Origin: Cyclobacteriaceae bacterium | GTDB taxonomy: Bacteria; Bacteroidota; Bacteroidia; Cytophagales; Cyclobacteriaceae | Length of the DNA: 64,000 nucleotides | Assembly (NCBI GenBank): GCA_003565295.1 | Contig: PXCO01000071.1 | Span: 1-64,000, forward strand | Direction: 5' to 3' | Shown: piece after piece, positions 18,610-27,740 of the stretch | Position numbering within the stretch: position 1 is the stretch's first letter | Layout: every line of letters starts with the position of its first letter | The notes under the pieces: generated by a model | What the model was told of the DNA's origin: nothing | Database searches by the model: none | What the model saw: the letters and a program-made list of their open reading frames with translations, nothing else | Program-made: the position numbers and the translations under genes

Positions 18610-21177
18610 ATGCATTTCTCAAAAAATTCATTGCTAACTTACTTGGCTTGTTGCTTTTTATCTCTAAGTGTTTTGGGGCAAGAGACAAGTCTAGACTATT
18701 ATTTGCCAAGTGGATACACCTATGATCCCAATGTTCCTACCCCTGCAAGTCATTTAGGCTTTGAAGTTGGGGAGTGGCATGCCAGCCATGACCAGGTGGT
18801 CAGCTATTTCAAGGCCTTGGCAGCTTCATCAGACCGGCTTTCTCTACTTGAATACGGTAGAACCTACGAAAAGAGGCCATTAGTCATCCTAGTGGTCAGT
18901 TCCCCTACCAACCAACAAAACTTGGAAGAGATCAAAGAAAGCCGTAAAGGATTGCGCAGTGGCCGATTGGAAGGTCAGATTCAGGAAATGCCTCTGGTAA
19001 TGTATTTAGGCCATACCGTTCATGGCAATGAACCATCCGGGGTACAGGCTGCCCTACTTACGGCTTATCATTTTGCCGCGGCCAGGGAAATTGAGGAAGA
19101 GCTGGAAAACATCGTCCTACTGATAGATCCTGTTTTAAATCCTGATGGCATGAATCGGTTTTCATCATGGGTGAACATGCATAAAAGCTATATCCCTAAT
19201 GGTGACAGGAACAATAGAGAGCTCAATGAAGCCTGGCCAAGAGGCAGAACCAATCACTATTGGTTTGACTTGAACAGGGACTGGCTGCCTGTACAACACC
19301 CCGAATCCAGGGGAAGAATTACCCAGCTACAGGAATGGATCCCAAACATAGTCCTGGACTTTCACGAAATGGGCAGTGACAACACTTACTTCTTTCAGCC
19401 AGGGATACCCAGCCGAAACCACCCCCTTACCCCCGAGAAGAATTTTGAGCTCACCGAACGAATTGCCCAGTACCATGCAAAATACCTGGATGAAATAGGT
19501 TCGCTCTATTACAGCCAGGAAAGCTTTGATGATTTCTATTACGGGAAAGGCTCAACTTATCCCGATGTTCAGGGAGCTATTGGTATTCTGTTCGAACAAG
19601 CATCCTCAAGGGGCCATGTGCAAGAAAATGTGTTCGGCAAAATTACCTTCCCCTTCACCATCCGAAACCAGGTAAGGACCACTTTTTCCTCCTTTGAGGC
19701 TGCTCTGGATATGAAGGAGGAGCTGAATCAATACATGATAGATTTTTATAGGGAGGCCAAAGAAGAGGCCGATGCTGATAATAACAAAGCCTTTATTTTT
19801 GGTAATCGGGATGATTATGCGCGTTCATACCACTTAGCCGACCTGATTCTTCACCACGACATACATGTGTACGAATTGCAGGAAGATGTGGTAGTCAATG
19901 GGGTTCCTTTCCAAGCCAACAAAGCCTTTATCGTACCCTTTAATCAACCTCAGTACCGGTTGGTCAAGTCCATGTTTGAAACCAGGACCAGTTTTCAAGA
20001 CAGCCTATTTTATGATGTATCCTCCTGGACCTTGCCTATGGCCTTTAACCTGGACCATATGGCCTTGGGAAGCAGGATTTTTAATCTAGCTGAAGTGGAA
20101 GAATTAGAAAAGGGTTTTCCTATGAAAAACGGCAGAGTAATAGGAAGCCTGGGGGCAAATACCTATGTTTTTGAATGGCATGAATACTATGCGCCAAGAG
20201 CCGTATATAGCTTACTTGATAAAGGGTACCAGGTTAGGGTGACCCATGAACCCTTTGAAACCGACCTGGGCATAAATTTCAGAAGAGGAAGCATCCTTGT
20301 CGAAAAAGGCAATAATGATATCAATGACCAGCAGTTATATGATGACTTGCAGGAGGTGGCTACTCATTCAGGACTGAGTATTTATGCCATGGGAACGGGT
20401 TACACCGGAGGTATCAATCTTGGATCTCCTAGCATTGACGTATTAGAGAAACCAGAAATAGCGATTTTGGTGGATGGAGGGGCTTCCAGTAGTGATGCGG
20501 GCGAAGTCTGGCATTTATTGGATCAAAGAATGGAAATCCCTCTTACCCTTATGCCATTGGACCGTTTTGGGAATGCAGATTTGAACAGGTATAACGTTTT
20601 GATCTTACCTACAGGCTCATACGGAGCTCTCGGAAAATCTGGAGCAGAAAAGCTTAAAAACTGGGTACAAAGAGGTGGAACCTTAATCGCCAGAGGAAGT
20701 GCCATGATTTGGCTCTCCCAGCAGGAGTTGGCCAATTTTTCATGGAAATCAACTGACAAGGACGAAGATGCCATTCAAAAGGCCTATGCCGACTTAGAAA
20801 AAGAAAGAGGGGCGCGAGTAACTGGAGGAGCCATCTTCAAAGGAAAGCTAGATATCACCCATCCCTTGGGTTATGGGTATTCCAACGCTAATATTTTCCT
20901 TTTTAAGAATGGCAACCAATTCCTCAAACCTTCTTCTAACCCCTATGCCAATCCACTGCTCTACACTGAGGATCCACTTGCCAGTGGTTACATTCATCCC
21001 GAAAACCTGGAAAACTTAAAGGAAACAGGAATGATTCAGGTGGCCAGCCTCGGTCAGGGAAGGATCATTGGGTTTGTGGATAACCCCAACTTCAGGGCAT
21101 TTTGGTTTGGCACAAATAAACTTTTCTTGAATGCTGTCTTTTTTGGATCCACCATTAATCTACAGTCAGGAAAGTAA
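18610..21177 (+). CDS. M14 family zinc carboxypeptidase-like metallopeptidase, secreted
   Basis: GHTVHGNEPSGVQAALL (HxxE), LLIDPVLNPDGMNRF, LDFHEMGSDNTYFFQPG. Confidence 0.88.
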   Translation: MHFSKNSLLTYLACCFLSLSVLGQETSLDYYLPSGYTYDPNVPTPASHLGFEVGEWHASHDQVVSYFKALAASSDRLSLLEYGRTYEKRPLVILVVSSPTNQQNLEEIKESRKGLRSGRLEGQIQEMPLVMYLGHTVHGNEPSGVQAALLTAYHFAAAREIEEELENIVLLIDPVLNPDGMNRFSSWVNMHKSYIPNGDRNNRELNEAWPRGRTNHYWFDLNRDWLPVQHPESRGRITQLQEWIPNIVLDFHEMGSDNTYFFQPGIPSRNHPLTPEKNFELTERIAQYHAKYLDEIGSLYYSQESFDDFYYGKGSTYPDVQGAIGILFEQASSRGHVQENVFGKITFPFTIRNQVRTTFSSFEAALDMKEELNQYMIDFYREAKEEADADNNKAFIFGNRDDYARSYHLADLILHHDIHVYELQEDVVVNGVPFQANKAFIVPFNQPQYRLVKSMFETRTSFQDSLFYDVSSWTLPMAFNLDHMALGSRIFNLAEVEELEKGFPMKNGRVIGSLGANTYVFEWHEYYAPRAVYSLLDKGYQVRVTHEPFETDLGINFRRGSILVEKGNNDINDQQLYDDLQEVATHSGLSIYAMGTGYTGGINLGSPSIDVLEKPEIAILVDGGASSSDAGEVWHLLDQRMEIPLTLMPLDRFGNADLNRYNVLILPTGSYGALGKSGAEKLKNWVQRGGTLIARGSAMIWLSQQELANFSWKSTDKDEDAIQKAYADLEKERGARVTGGAIFKGKLDITHPLGYGYSNANIFLFKNGNQFLKPSSNPYANPLLYTEDPLASGYIHPENLENLKETGMIQVASLGQGRIIGFVDNPNFRAFWFGTNKLFLNAVFFGSTINLQSGK

Positions 21178-21182
21178 ATTCC

Positions 21183-21220
21183 AGCGGGGGTTGAAAAGGA
21201 CATTCAACCTCCGCTTACTT
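21183..21220 (+). terminator. Hairpin downstream of M14 peptidase
   Basis: AGCGGGGGTTGAA-N7-TTCAACCTCCGCT followed by a pyrimidine-rich tract. Confidence 0.5.
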
Positions 21221-21450
21221 CTTCTTTCAAGGCCTATCTTGGCTTCAGTGAGCAGACCTGGACAACACTCCTTCCTTGAAATGGTTACTCACCTCCAACC
21301 CTCGGTTTATCTTAACCCTCCACCTCTAAGAACCCTTTTTCAGAAATCCCTAGCTTAACCCATTGATACTAGGGAAATTGCCATTTTTAACCATACAACT
21401 TTTTAGTTTGCTTAAAAATTGTTTTTATTTGTGGTAGTTTACCCAACAAA

Positions 21451-21954
21451 ATGATTCAAAAGCTTTTCCCCTTAGATAAGAACTATCTGCTAAGACAAGC
21501 CCAGATGGGCGTGCAGGATGAGGCCATTTCCCTGATGATGGAAGAGCTCAGAATCTCATACACAAGGCTCTATAATCCGCTTCAGCTCAGGGACGACACC
21601 TATATCCGTATTATTTCCAATCGTAGATTTCCGATAAACCACGTTAAGTTCATCTACGAACAATTATGTGGAATATACAGGTATCGCTATGGCTCCAACC
21701 AATTGGAAATTTTGTTTGATGGAAAAAGTCATTTGGAAAAATACAAGGAGGATTGGCTTGAACAGTTAAGCAATTGGGTTAAAGACCTGGGAGCCCATGA
21801 AGCCTATGTTAAAAATTTGCTCAGAATGACCTTGTTGTTTGATACTGAAAACCGGGCTATTTTTTCCGAAAACCGCTGTAAGGGCTTTATTAATGAGTAT
21901 TTTGAAATTAAAATCGTTAAGCGCAAAGGGGATTTGGTATTGAAAAGCGCCTGA
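21451..21954 (+). CDS. Conserved hypothetical protein
   Basis: 167 aa ORF with plausible start and no overlap with neighbours; no family recognised. Confidence 0.6.
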   Translation: MIQKLFPLDKNYLLRQAQMGVQDEAISLMMEELRISYTRLYNPLQLRDDTYIRIISNRRFPINHVKFIYEQLCGIYRYRYGSNQLEILFDGKSHLEKYKEDWLEQLSNWVKDLGAHEAYVKNLLRMTLLFDTENRAIFSENRCKGFINEYFEIKIVKRKGDLVLKSA

Positions 21955-21957
21955 TTT

Positions 21958-22263
21958 TTACTCTACTGATTGCAATAACGATCTAAAAGAAACAAACTGG
22001 TCCCCAAACTTTCGCTCCAAATCCCCTCTTAGCCCTTTGGCAAATTTATCCTCAAATGCTCTCATTTCCTTTATGGAGGTAGTATGAAATTGTACAGAGA
22101 AATTTATACCCTCACCTGGTTCCTGATGGAGCAGGCGCATAAACCTATGTTCAAAGAAACATCCCGTGTCCAAAACCTTCGGAATATATTTGGCCTTCAT
22201 CCAATTGATGAATTCATTCTCAATTTCAGGGGAAATACTTATAGTAATATTATACAAGATCAT
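21958..22263 (-). CDS. DUF4286 family protein
   Basis: MILYNITISISPEIENEFINWMKAKYIPKVLDTGCF pattern. Confidence 0.8.
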   Translation of the reverse strand: MILYNITISISPEIENEFINWMKAKYIPKVLDTGCFFEHRFMRLLHQEPGEGINFSVQFHTTSIKEMRAFEDKFAKGLRGDLERKFGDQFVSFRSLLQSVE

Positions 22264-22294
22264 CGATAGCGTAAAACAAATGGGAGAACCGTGT

Positions 22295-22302
22295 TAACTT
22301 TG
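22295..22302 (+). promoter_or_regulatory. Candidate Bacteroidota -7 element TAnnTTTG (TAACTTTG)
   Basis: TAACTTTG lies 15 nt before the micro-ORF ATG. No clear -33 TTG was found. Confidence 0.4.
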
Positions 22303-22316
22303 AAACTTAATACAAT

Positions 22317-22391
22317 ATGGACGGACAGGAAATACCTCCAAAACAAATAGCTTGCAAAATGGATTGTAATGCCTGTACCATACAAAGATAA
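22317..22391 (+). CDS. Candidate 24-aa Cys-containing micro-ORF (MDGQEIPPKQIACKMDCNACTIQR) upstream of carotenoid genes
   Basis: Complete ATG-TAA frame ending 7 nt before the likely ATG of the next gene; CKMDCNAC motif. Below the ORF-track size cut-off. Confidence 0.3.
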   Translation: MDGQEIPPKQIACKMDCNACTIQR

Positions 22392-22398
22392 AAACAGG

Positions 22399-23055
22399 AT
22401 GACTCAGTTGATGACTTTTTCAACAAAATTACGCCCCGCCCTACTGGCCAAAATCGCCATTAGCCTCGTATATGGTGTAGGGATAATTGGCTTGCTGTGG
22501 GAAGAAAGTAGAGGCCTTTTTCAACAAATGACCCCATTTCACCTACTTCTGAACGCCATAATTTTATTATATTTTCATCAAGATTGGGATTGGCGTTTTG
22601 TTTTCTTTGCTGTGTTCGCATTTGTGGTGGGAATGATTTCAGAAATCATCGGTGTAAAAACAGGGCTGATCTTCGGGGACTACAGCTACGGACCTGTATT
22701 GGGGTGGAAAATAATGGGAGTTCCTATCATCATAGGGGTAAATTGGCTGCTTCTTGCTTATATGTGGGGTAAATTGGCTGCTACAAAGAAATGGCATCCC
22801 TTGGTTTCGGCAATACTGGCGGCTTTGGGAATGGTGATGATGGATTTTCTTATTGAGCCGGTAGCCATAAGCTTGGACTTTTGGTCCTGGTCTCAGGAAG
22901 ATATACCTTTGTCCAATTATGTGGGTTGGTTAGCTATCGCTTTTCTGATTCAACTTTTTTTTCAGTTTTTGAATTTTAGGAAGAAAAACACAATATCAGA
23001 CTACTTGTTGCTGAATATGTGCATTTTTTTTGCAATTTTGAAGGTTCTACTTTAG
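22399..23055 (+). CDS. Carotenoid biosynthesis (CruF/DUF422-like) membrane protein
   Basis: GLIFGDYSYGPVLGWKIMGVPIIIGVNWLLLAYMWG signature. ORF track start is 22369; the ATG at 22399 is preferred. Confidence 0.8.
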   Translation: MTQLMTFSTKLRPALLAKIAISLVYGVGIIGLLWEESRGLFQQMTPFHLLLNAIILLYFHQDWDWRFVFFAVFAFVVGMISEIIGVKTGLIFGDYSYGPVLGWKIMGVPIIIGVNWLLLAYMWGKLAATKKWHPLVSAILAALGMVMMDFLIEPVAISLDFWSWSQEDIPLSNYVGWLAIAFLIQLFFQFLNFRKKNTISDYLLLNMCIFFAILKVLL

Positions 23056-23085
23056 TTCTTTAAACAATCTACCCCCCTCAATGTT

Positions 23086-23538
23086 ATGTTGCAATATATG
23101 TATGCAATTGTGTTCATAGTGACGGGTTTCATAATAATGGAGCTATCTGGATGGCTTATACACAAATACATCATGCATGGTCCTCTTTGGAACATTCATA
23201 AAACCCATCATCAGCATAGCAGAGGTTGGTTTGAATTAAATGATTTGTTCTCCTTGGTATTTGGCCTTATAGCGATCATTTTAATTGTTCTAGGTGCTAA
23301 AAATTTAGATGCAAGGTTTTGGATAGGGATAGGAATTTCCCTTTATGGAATGAGTTATTTTATCCTTCATGATATCTTAATTCATAGAAGAGTAAAATGG
23401 TTGAAAAAACCCAAATCCGGATATCTGCTTGGAATTTTCAGGGCCCACCAAGCCCATCACGTTAATAATAAAAGAGACGATGCCGTCTCATTCGGTTTGT
23501 TCCTGGTACCTTTTAGGTATTTTAAAAGTAAAAAATAA
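23086..23538 (+). CDS. crtZ: Beta-carotene hydroxylase, sterol desaturase/fatty acid hydroxylase superfamily
   Basis: His-box motifs HKYIMHGPLWNIHKTHH and FRAHQAHH with four TM segments. Confidence 0.85.
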   Translation: MLQYMYAIVFIVTGFIIMELSGWLIHKYIMHGPLWNIHKTHHQHSRGWFELNDLFSLVFGLIAIILIVLGAKNLDARFWIGIGISLYGMSYFILHDILIHRRVKWLKKPKSGYLLGIFRAHQAHHVNNKRDDAVSFGLFLVPFRYFKSKK

Positions 23539-24428
23539 TGGTGAGAAATTATTCAATCAAAGATTTGGAGCAGCTCTCTGGAATTAAGGCACACACCTTG
23601 CGCATATGGGAGCAAAGGTATAATCTCCTCTCACCTAAAAGAACGGAAACCAATATACGTTATTACGATGATGCTGACCTCAGGCTGATTCTTAATGTGG
23701 CTTTATTGAACGAACATGGTTACAAAATAAGTAAGATAGCCAAACTTTCCGAAGAAGAACTGAAGGCCGAAGTGATGAATCTAACAGATCGTACTTACAC
23801 TTTTGACGATCAGATCCATTCACTTACCATAGCCATGGTGGACTTGGACGAACCCAGGTTCGAAAAGATCATATCGACCAATATTTTGAAGCTGGGTTTT
23901 GAGGAAACTATGCTCAACATCATCTACCCCTTTCTTTCCAAAATCGGGGTTCTTTGGCAGACAGGTTCCATACATCCCGGCCAAGAGCACTTTATCAGTA
24001 ATTTGGTGAGACAAAAATTAATTGTTGCCATCGATGGTCAGGTATATACCGGTGGGGGTAAGAAATTCCTGTTGTTCCTTCCTGAAGGTGAATTGCATGA
24101 AATTTCCCTTTTGTTCTCTTGCTATCTTTTAAAAACAAAGGGACACCAGGTCATTTATTTAGGACAAAATACCCCCGATGATGATTTGTACGCTGTCTAT
24201 AAGGTTCATCGGCCGGATTATTTGGTATCCGTCTTTACTACCCACCCCACCGCTGAGGAGGTGCAGGGTTATATTGAGGAATTAAGCGACAAATACAGAA
24301 ATAGCCATATTTGGATCTCCGGGTATCAGGTGATCGGCAAAGATTTATACATCCCCGAAAATGTCAGGGTGTTGCATTACCTAAAAGAAATTAAGGAATT
24401 CCTGGAAGAACTAAGTGAGGTGGCCTAA
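23538..24428 (+). CDS. MerR-family regulator with C-terminal B12-binding-like domain (CarH/LitR type)
   Basis: MerR HTH (YSIKDLEQLSGIKAHTLRIWEQRYNLLSPKRTETNIRYY); Wx9EH (WQTGSIHPGQEH); EGELHEIS in place of E/DxHxxG. Confidence 0.88.
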   Translation: MVRNYSIKDLEQLSGIKAHTLRIWEQRYNLLSPKRTETNIRYYDDADLRLILNVALLNEHGYKISKIAKLSEEELKAEVMNLTDRTYTFDDQIHSLTIAMVDLDEPRFEKIISTNILKLGFEETMLNIIYPFLSKIGVLWQTGSIHPGQEHFISNLVRQKLIVAIDGQVYTGGGKKFLLFLPEGELHEISLLFSCYLLKTKGHQVIYLGQNTPDDDLYAVYKVHRPDYLVSVFTTHPTAEEVQGYIEELSDKYRNSHIWISGYQVIGKDLYIPENVRVLHYLKEIKEFLEELSEVA

Positions 24429-24600
24429 AAGCTTAAACCTAATTTTATTCATTTTTTTTCCACTTATCCTTTTTTTTATTTTTACGCTCACAAATTATGT
24501 AATTTTTTTATCCAAATCCCTTATATTTCTAGAAATATGATTCCTGTTCAGTTTGATGATAGAGGTTCAAAACTGATTTAAAGTTATAGTTTACCGTACC

Positions 24601-26346
24601 GTGAAAAACTCATTGATTAAATCTTGTGGAATTTGTTACCAGTTCATTTTGTTGGCTATTGTGGCTTGCAGCGATCAAACGGGGTTACCCCCTGGCGATG
24701 AAGACCATGGGGGGTTATTTTTACCGGAAGGTTTTGAAGCCGTAGTGGTAGTGGATAGCGTAGGTAGGTCCCGCCACCTTACCGTCACCGAAAATGGAGA
24801 TATATATGTAAAACTTCGGGTGCCAGATAAGGAAGGGAGGGGATTGGTGGCTATCCGTGACGAATCTGGAAATGGAAAAGCTGATATTGTCCAATATTTT
24901 GGCGACTATGAGGATGTGGGCAATTATGGAACCGGGATGCGTATCTATGATGGCTATATGTACTTTAGCACTGCCGGAGAAGTCTACCGCCAAAAATTGG
25001 AAAAAGACGAATTGATTCCCACAGGGCCTGTGGAACTTATCCTCAAAGACGATTATAAAAACGCCGAACATGGATATGAACATATTGCCAAACCCATCGC
25101 CTTCGATGATGATGGATATATGTATGTGCCGTTTGGTTCTCCCGGTGATGTGTGCCAAGAACTCAACCGCAAGCCAGGTGCACCGGGTATGGATCCATGC
25201 CCCCAATTAGAGTGGCATGCAGGGATATGGAGATTTGATGCCAATAAGCTCAATCAGACACAAGCCGATGGATACAGGTTTGCCACTGGAATAAGGAGTG
25301 TGGTTGCGATGGACTGGAACTCTACAGACCGAACTTTGTATGTGGTGCAACATGGTAGGGACAATTTACACCGCACCTGGCCCAAACTCTATAATAGATG
25401 GGAAAACGCCGTTTTGCCTTCGGAGGAATTCTTCCGGGTAAAGGAAGGGACTGACGGAGGTTGGCCTTATTATTATTATGACCAAATACAAGGCAAAAAG
25501 CTCCTCAATGCTGAATATGGTGGAGATGGGCAAGATGAAGGTGATGCACAAAATTATGAAATGCCGATAGTAGGCTTTCCCGGTCATTTTGCGCCGAACG
25601 ACCTGCATTTTTACCATGGAAATCAATTTCCGGATCGCTATAAAGAAGGTGCATTTGTGGCTTTCCACGGCAGCACCATTCGGGCACCTTATCCTCAAGC
25701 CGGTTATTTTATTGGGTTTGTGCCTTTTAAGGACGGAGAACCTTCTGGAGACTGGGAGGTATTTGCCGATGGGTTTGCCCAATTAGATACCATCGTAAAT
25801 ACCAGCGATGCTGCGGCCAGGCCCATGGGCATATCCATGGGGCCAGATGGATCGTTATACATAACCGAAAGTGTAAAGGGCAAAATCTGGAGAATCATGT
25901 ATAAGGGCAAAAAAAATGGTTTTGGAGAAAGTCAGTTAGCAAAATTGGAAGAAAGAAAAAGAACCAGAACAAACATTAAAGATCCACACCCTGAGGATGA
26001 CAATTTGGAAAAAGGGTTGATAGAGGCAGGGGCATCCATTTACAATTTATATTGTGGGCCCTGTCACCAAAGAGACGGCAAGGGCGATGGTACCAGGTTC
26101 CCTCCATTGGCAGGAACAGACTGGGTGACAGGCGACAAAACAAGGTTAATCACTCTTTTACTGGAAGGTATGGAAGGGCCCATCACTGTGAATGACATTT
26201 CCTATAATGGCATAATGCCCTCCCACAGTTTTCTTAGCGATGAGGACGCCGCAGCTGTGCTCACCTATATCCGAAAAAGCTTTGGAAATGAAGCCAGCAG
26301 TATTTCTGCGGTAGAAGTGAAAAAAATTAGAGAATCACTTGAATAA
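24601..26346 (+). CDS. PQQ-type sugar/sorbosone dehydrogenase fused to cytochrome c, lipoprotein, GTG start
   Basis: Lipobox IVACSDQ; beta-propeller motifs ATGIRSVVAMDW and GPDGSLYITES; haem motif CGPCHQ. Confidence 0.85.
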   Translation: MKNSLIKSCGICYQFILLAIVACSDQTGLPPGDEDHGGLFLPEGFEAVVVVDSVGRSRHLTVTENGDIYVKLRVPDKEGRGLVAIRDESGNGKADIVQYFGDYEDVGNYGTGMRIYDGYMYFSTAGEVYRQKLEKDELIPTGPVELILKDDYKNAEHGYEHIAKPIAFDDDGYMYVPFGSPGDVCQELNRKPGAPGMDPCPQLEWHAGIWRFDANKLNQTQADGYRFATGIRSVVAMDWNSTDRTLYVVQHGRDNLHRTWPKLYNRWENAVLPSEEFFRVKEGTDGGWPYYYYDQIQGKKLLNAEYGGDGQDEGDAQNYEMPIVGFPGHFAPNDLHFYHGNQFPDRYKEGAFVAFHGSTIRAPYPQAGYFIGFVPFKDGEPSGDWEVFADGFAQLDTIVNTSDAAARPMGISMGPDGSLYITESVKGKIWRIMYKGKKNGFGESQLAKLEERKRTRTNIKDPHPEDDNLEKGLIEAGASIYNLYCGPCHQRDGKGDGTRFPPLAGTDWVTGDKTRLITLLLEGMEGPITVNDISYNGIMPSHSFLSDEDAAAVLTYIRKSFGNEASSISAVEVKKIRESLE

Positions 26347-26355
26347 TCCTATGAT

Positions 26356-27117
26356 ATGTGGAAAAATACCTGCTATTTATTTGGCATTACATTATTGATA
26401 CTATGGGTAATTTCCCCATTTCAGAATGCAGCTATGACTAAAAAATCAGAACAGCCCAACACCTACCATGTAAAGCCGATAACAGGACTTATGGTAATAG
26501 ATGCCAAATGGAACAAGGCTACGTGGGCAGCGATACCGAGTATCAATATTACGCACATCATGGGGGATAAACCCCACTTCATGCCGGAAACAGAGGCCAA
26601 ACTCGCCTATGACCAACACCATTTATATGGTATATTTCAAGTAAAGGATAGGTATGTTATCAGTGAAGAAACTAAAACCAATGGGCCGGTTTCCAGAGAC
26701 AGCTGTGTAGAATGGTTTTTTGCCCCAAATGAAGATAACCCTTTGCAATATTTTAATATTGAAATTAATGCTGGGGGTACCACACTTTTTCATCATGTGA
26801 CCGTACCAAGAAAAGAATACCTGGTAATTGATGAGGAGGATATTTCAAAAATTACGGTGGCCACTAGTCTGCCAAGTGTAATATCCCCGGAAATTACCTC
26901 CGATACCACTTGGACAGTGGAATTTAAAATACCTATTTCGCTACTTGAAAAATATAGCAAGGTGAGTGCGCCCAAAAAAGGGGTGGAGTGGAGGGCCAAT
27001 TTTTACAAGACTGCCAACAGAAACAGTAACCCCCATTATATTACCTGGAACAAAGTAGAAAACCCAAGACCTGACTTTCATTTACCACAATATTTTGGGA
27101 AATTGATATTTGAATAA
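26356..27117 (+). CDS. Carbohydrate-binding family 9-like protein, signal peptide
   Basis: AKLAYDQHHLYGIFQVKDRYV...SRDSCVEWFFAPNEDNPLQYFNIEINAGGT. Confidence 0.8.
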   Translation: MWKNTCYLFGITLLILWVISPFQNAAMTKKSEQPNTYHVKPITGLMVIDAKWNKATWAAIPSINITHIMGDKPHFMPETEAKLAYDQHHLYGIFQVKDRYVISEETKTNGPVSRDSCVEWFFAPNEDNPLQYFNIEINAGGTTLFHHVTVPRKEYLVIDEEDISKITVATSLPSVISPEITSDTTWTVEFKIPISLLEKYSKVSAPKKGVEWRANFYKTANRNSNPHYITWNKVENPRPDFHLPQYFGKLIFE

Positions 27118-27140
27118 ATCACCACTAACGAGAAAAGAAG

Positions 27141-27680
27141 ATGAAAAATTTGATGATTACTTTGATTTGCCTTTTGCTGGTTTGCTCCATGGAGTCCACA
27201 TTTGCACAGGGAAGCCATGATCCGGAGGCCAAACTTGCGGAAATGGGATTAAGCCTGATTCCCCCTTCTGATGCACCATCGAAAATCATGAAGGCCGTTC
27301 GAACTGGAAACTTGATTTTTCTCTCCGGACACGGCCCAACCAATGCCGAAGGGGAAACTACACGAGGAAAGCTGGGTGTGGATCTTACAGTAGAACAGGG
27401 GCGTGAAGCCGCTCAGCTAACGGGGGTTCAGCTTTTGTCCTCACTAAAAGCGGAAATCGGTGATTTAAAAAAGGTAAAGAAAGTGGTAAAAGTACTGGGC
27501 ATGGTCAACAGCGCCCCTGATTTTACCCAACAACCTGCGGTGGTCCATGGGTTTACCGACTTAATGATTGATGTTTTCGGTGAGGAAATAGGCAAACATG
27601 CCAGATCTGCGGTGGGCATGGCCTCGCTGCCTGGCGGAATGGCCATAGAAATAGAAATGATCGTAGAAGTAGAAGACTGA
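27141..27680 (+). CDS. RidA/YjgF family protein with signal peptide
   Basis: Signal peptide MKNLMITLICLLLVCSMESTFAQ; HARSAVGMASLPGGMAIEIE aligns with the RidA catalytic Arg region. Confidence 0.88.
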   Translation: MKNLMITLICLLLVCSMESTFAQGSHDPEAKLAEMGLSLIPPSDAPSKIMKAVRTGNLIFLSGHGPTNAEGETTRGKLGVDLTVEQGREAAQLTGVQLLSSLKAEIGDLKKVKKVVKVLGMVNSAPDFTQQPAVVHGFTDLMIDVFGEEIGKHARSAVGMASLPGGMAIEIEMIVEVED

Positions 27681-27740
27681 TTATCAGTCCCTATGATTAC
27701 ACTAGTGGTGTAATCGGCAAGCATATTAAATCCAATTGTC

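Noticed and set aside
21131-21358. 75-aa ORF after the M14 peptidase
   Set aside because: Overlaps the end of the peptidase gene and spans the downstream hairpin; likely non-coding.
23941-24150. Idea that the MerR regulator had lost cobalamin binding
   Set aside because: The Wx9EH signature and the axial-ligand His are both present; only the Gly of the motif is changed, so loss of binding is not supported.
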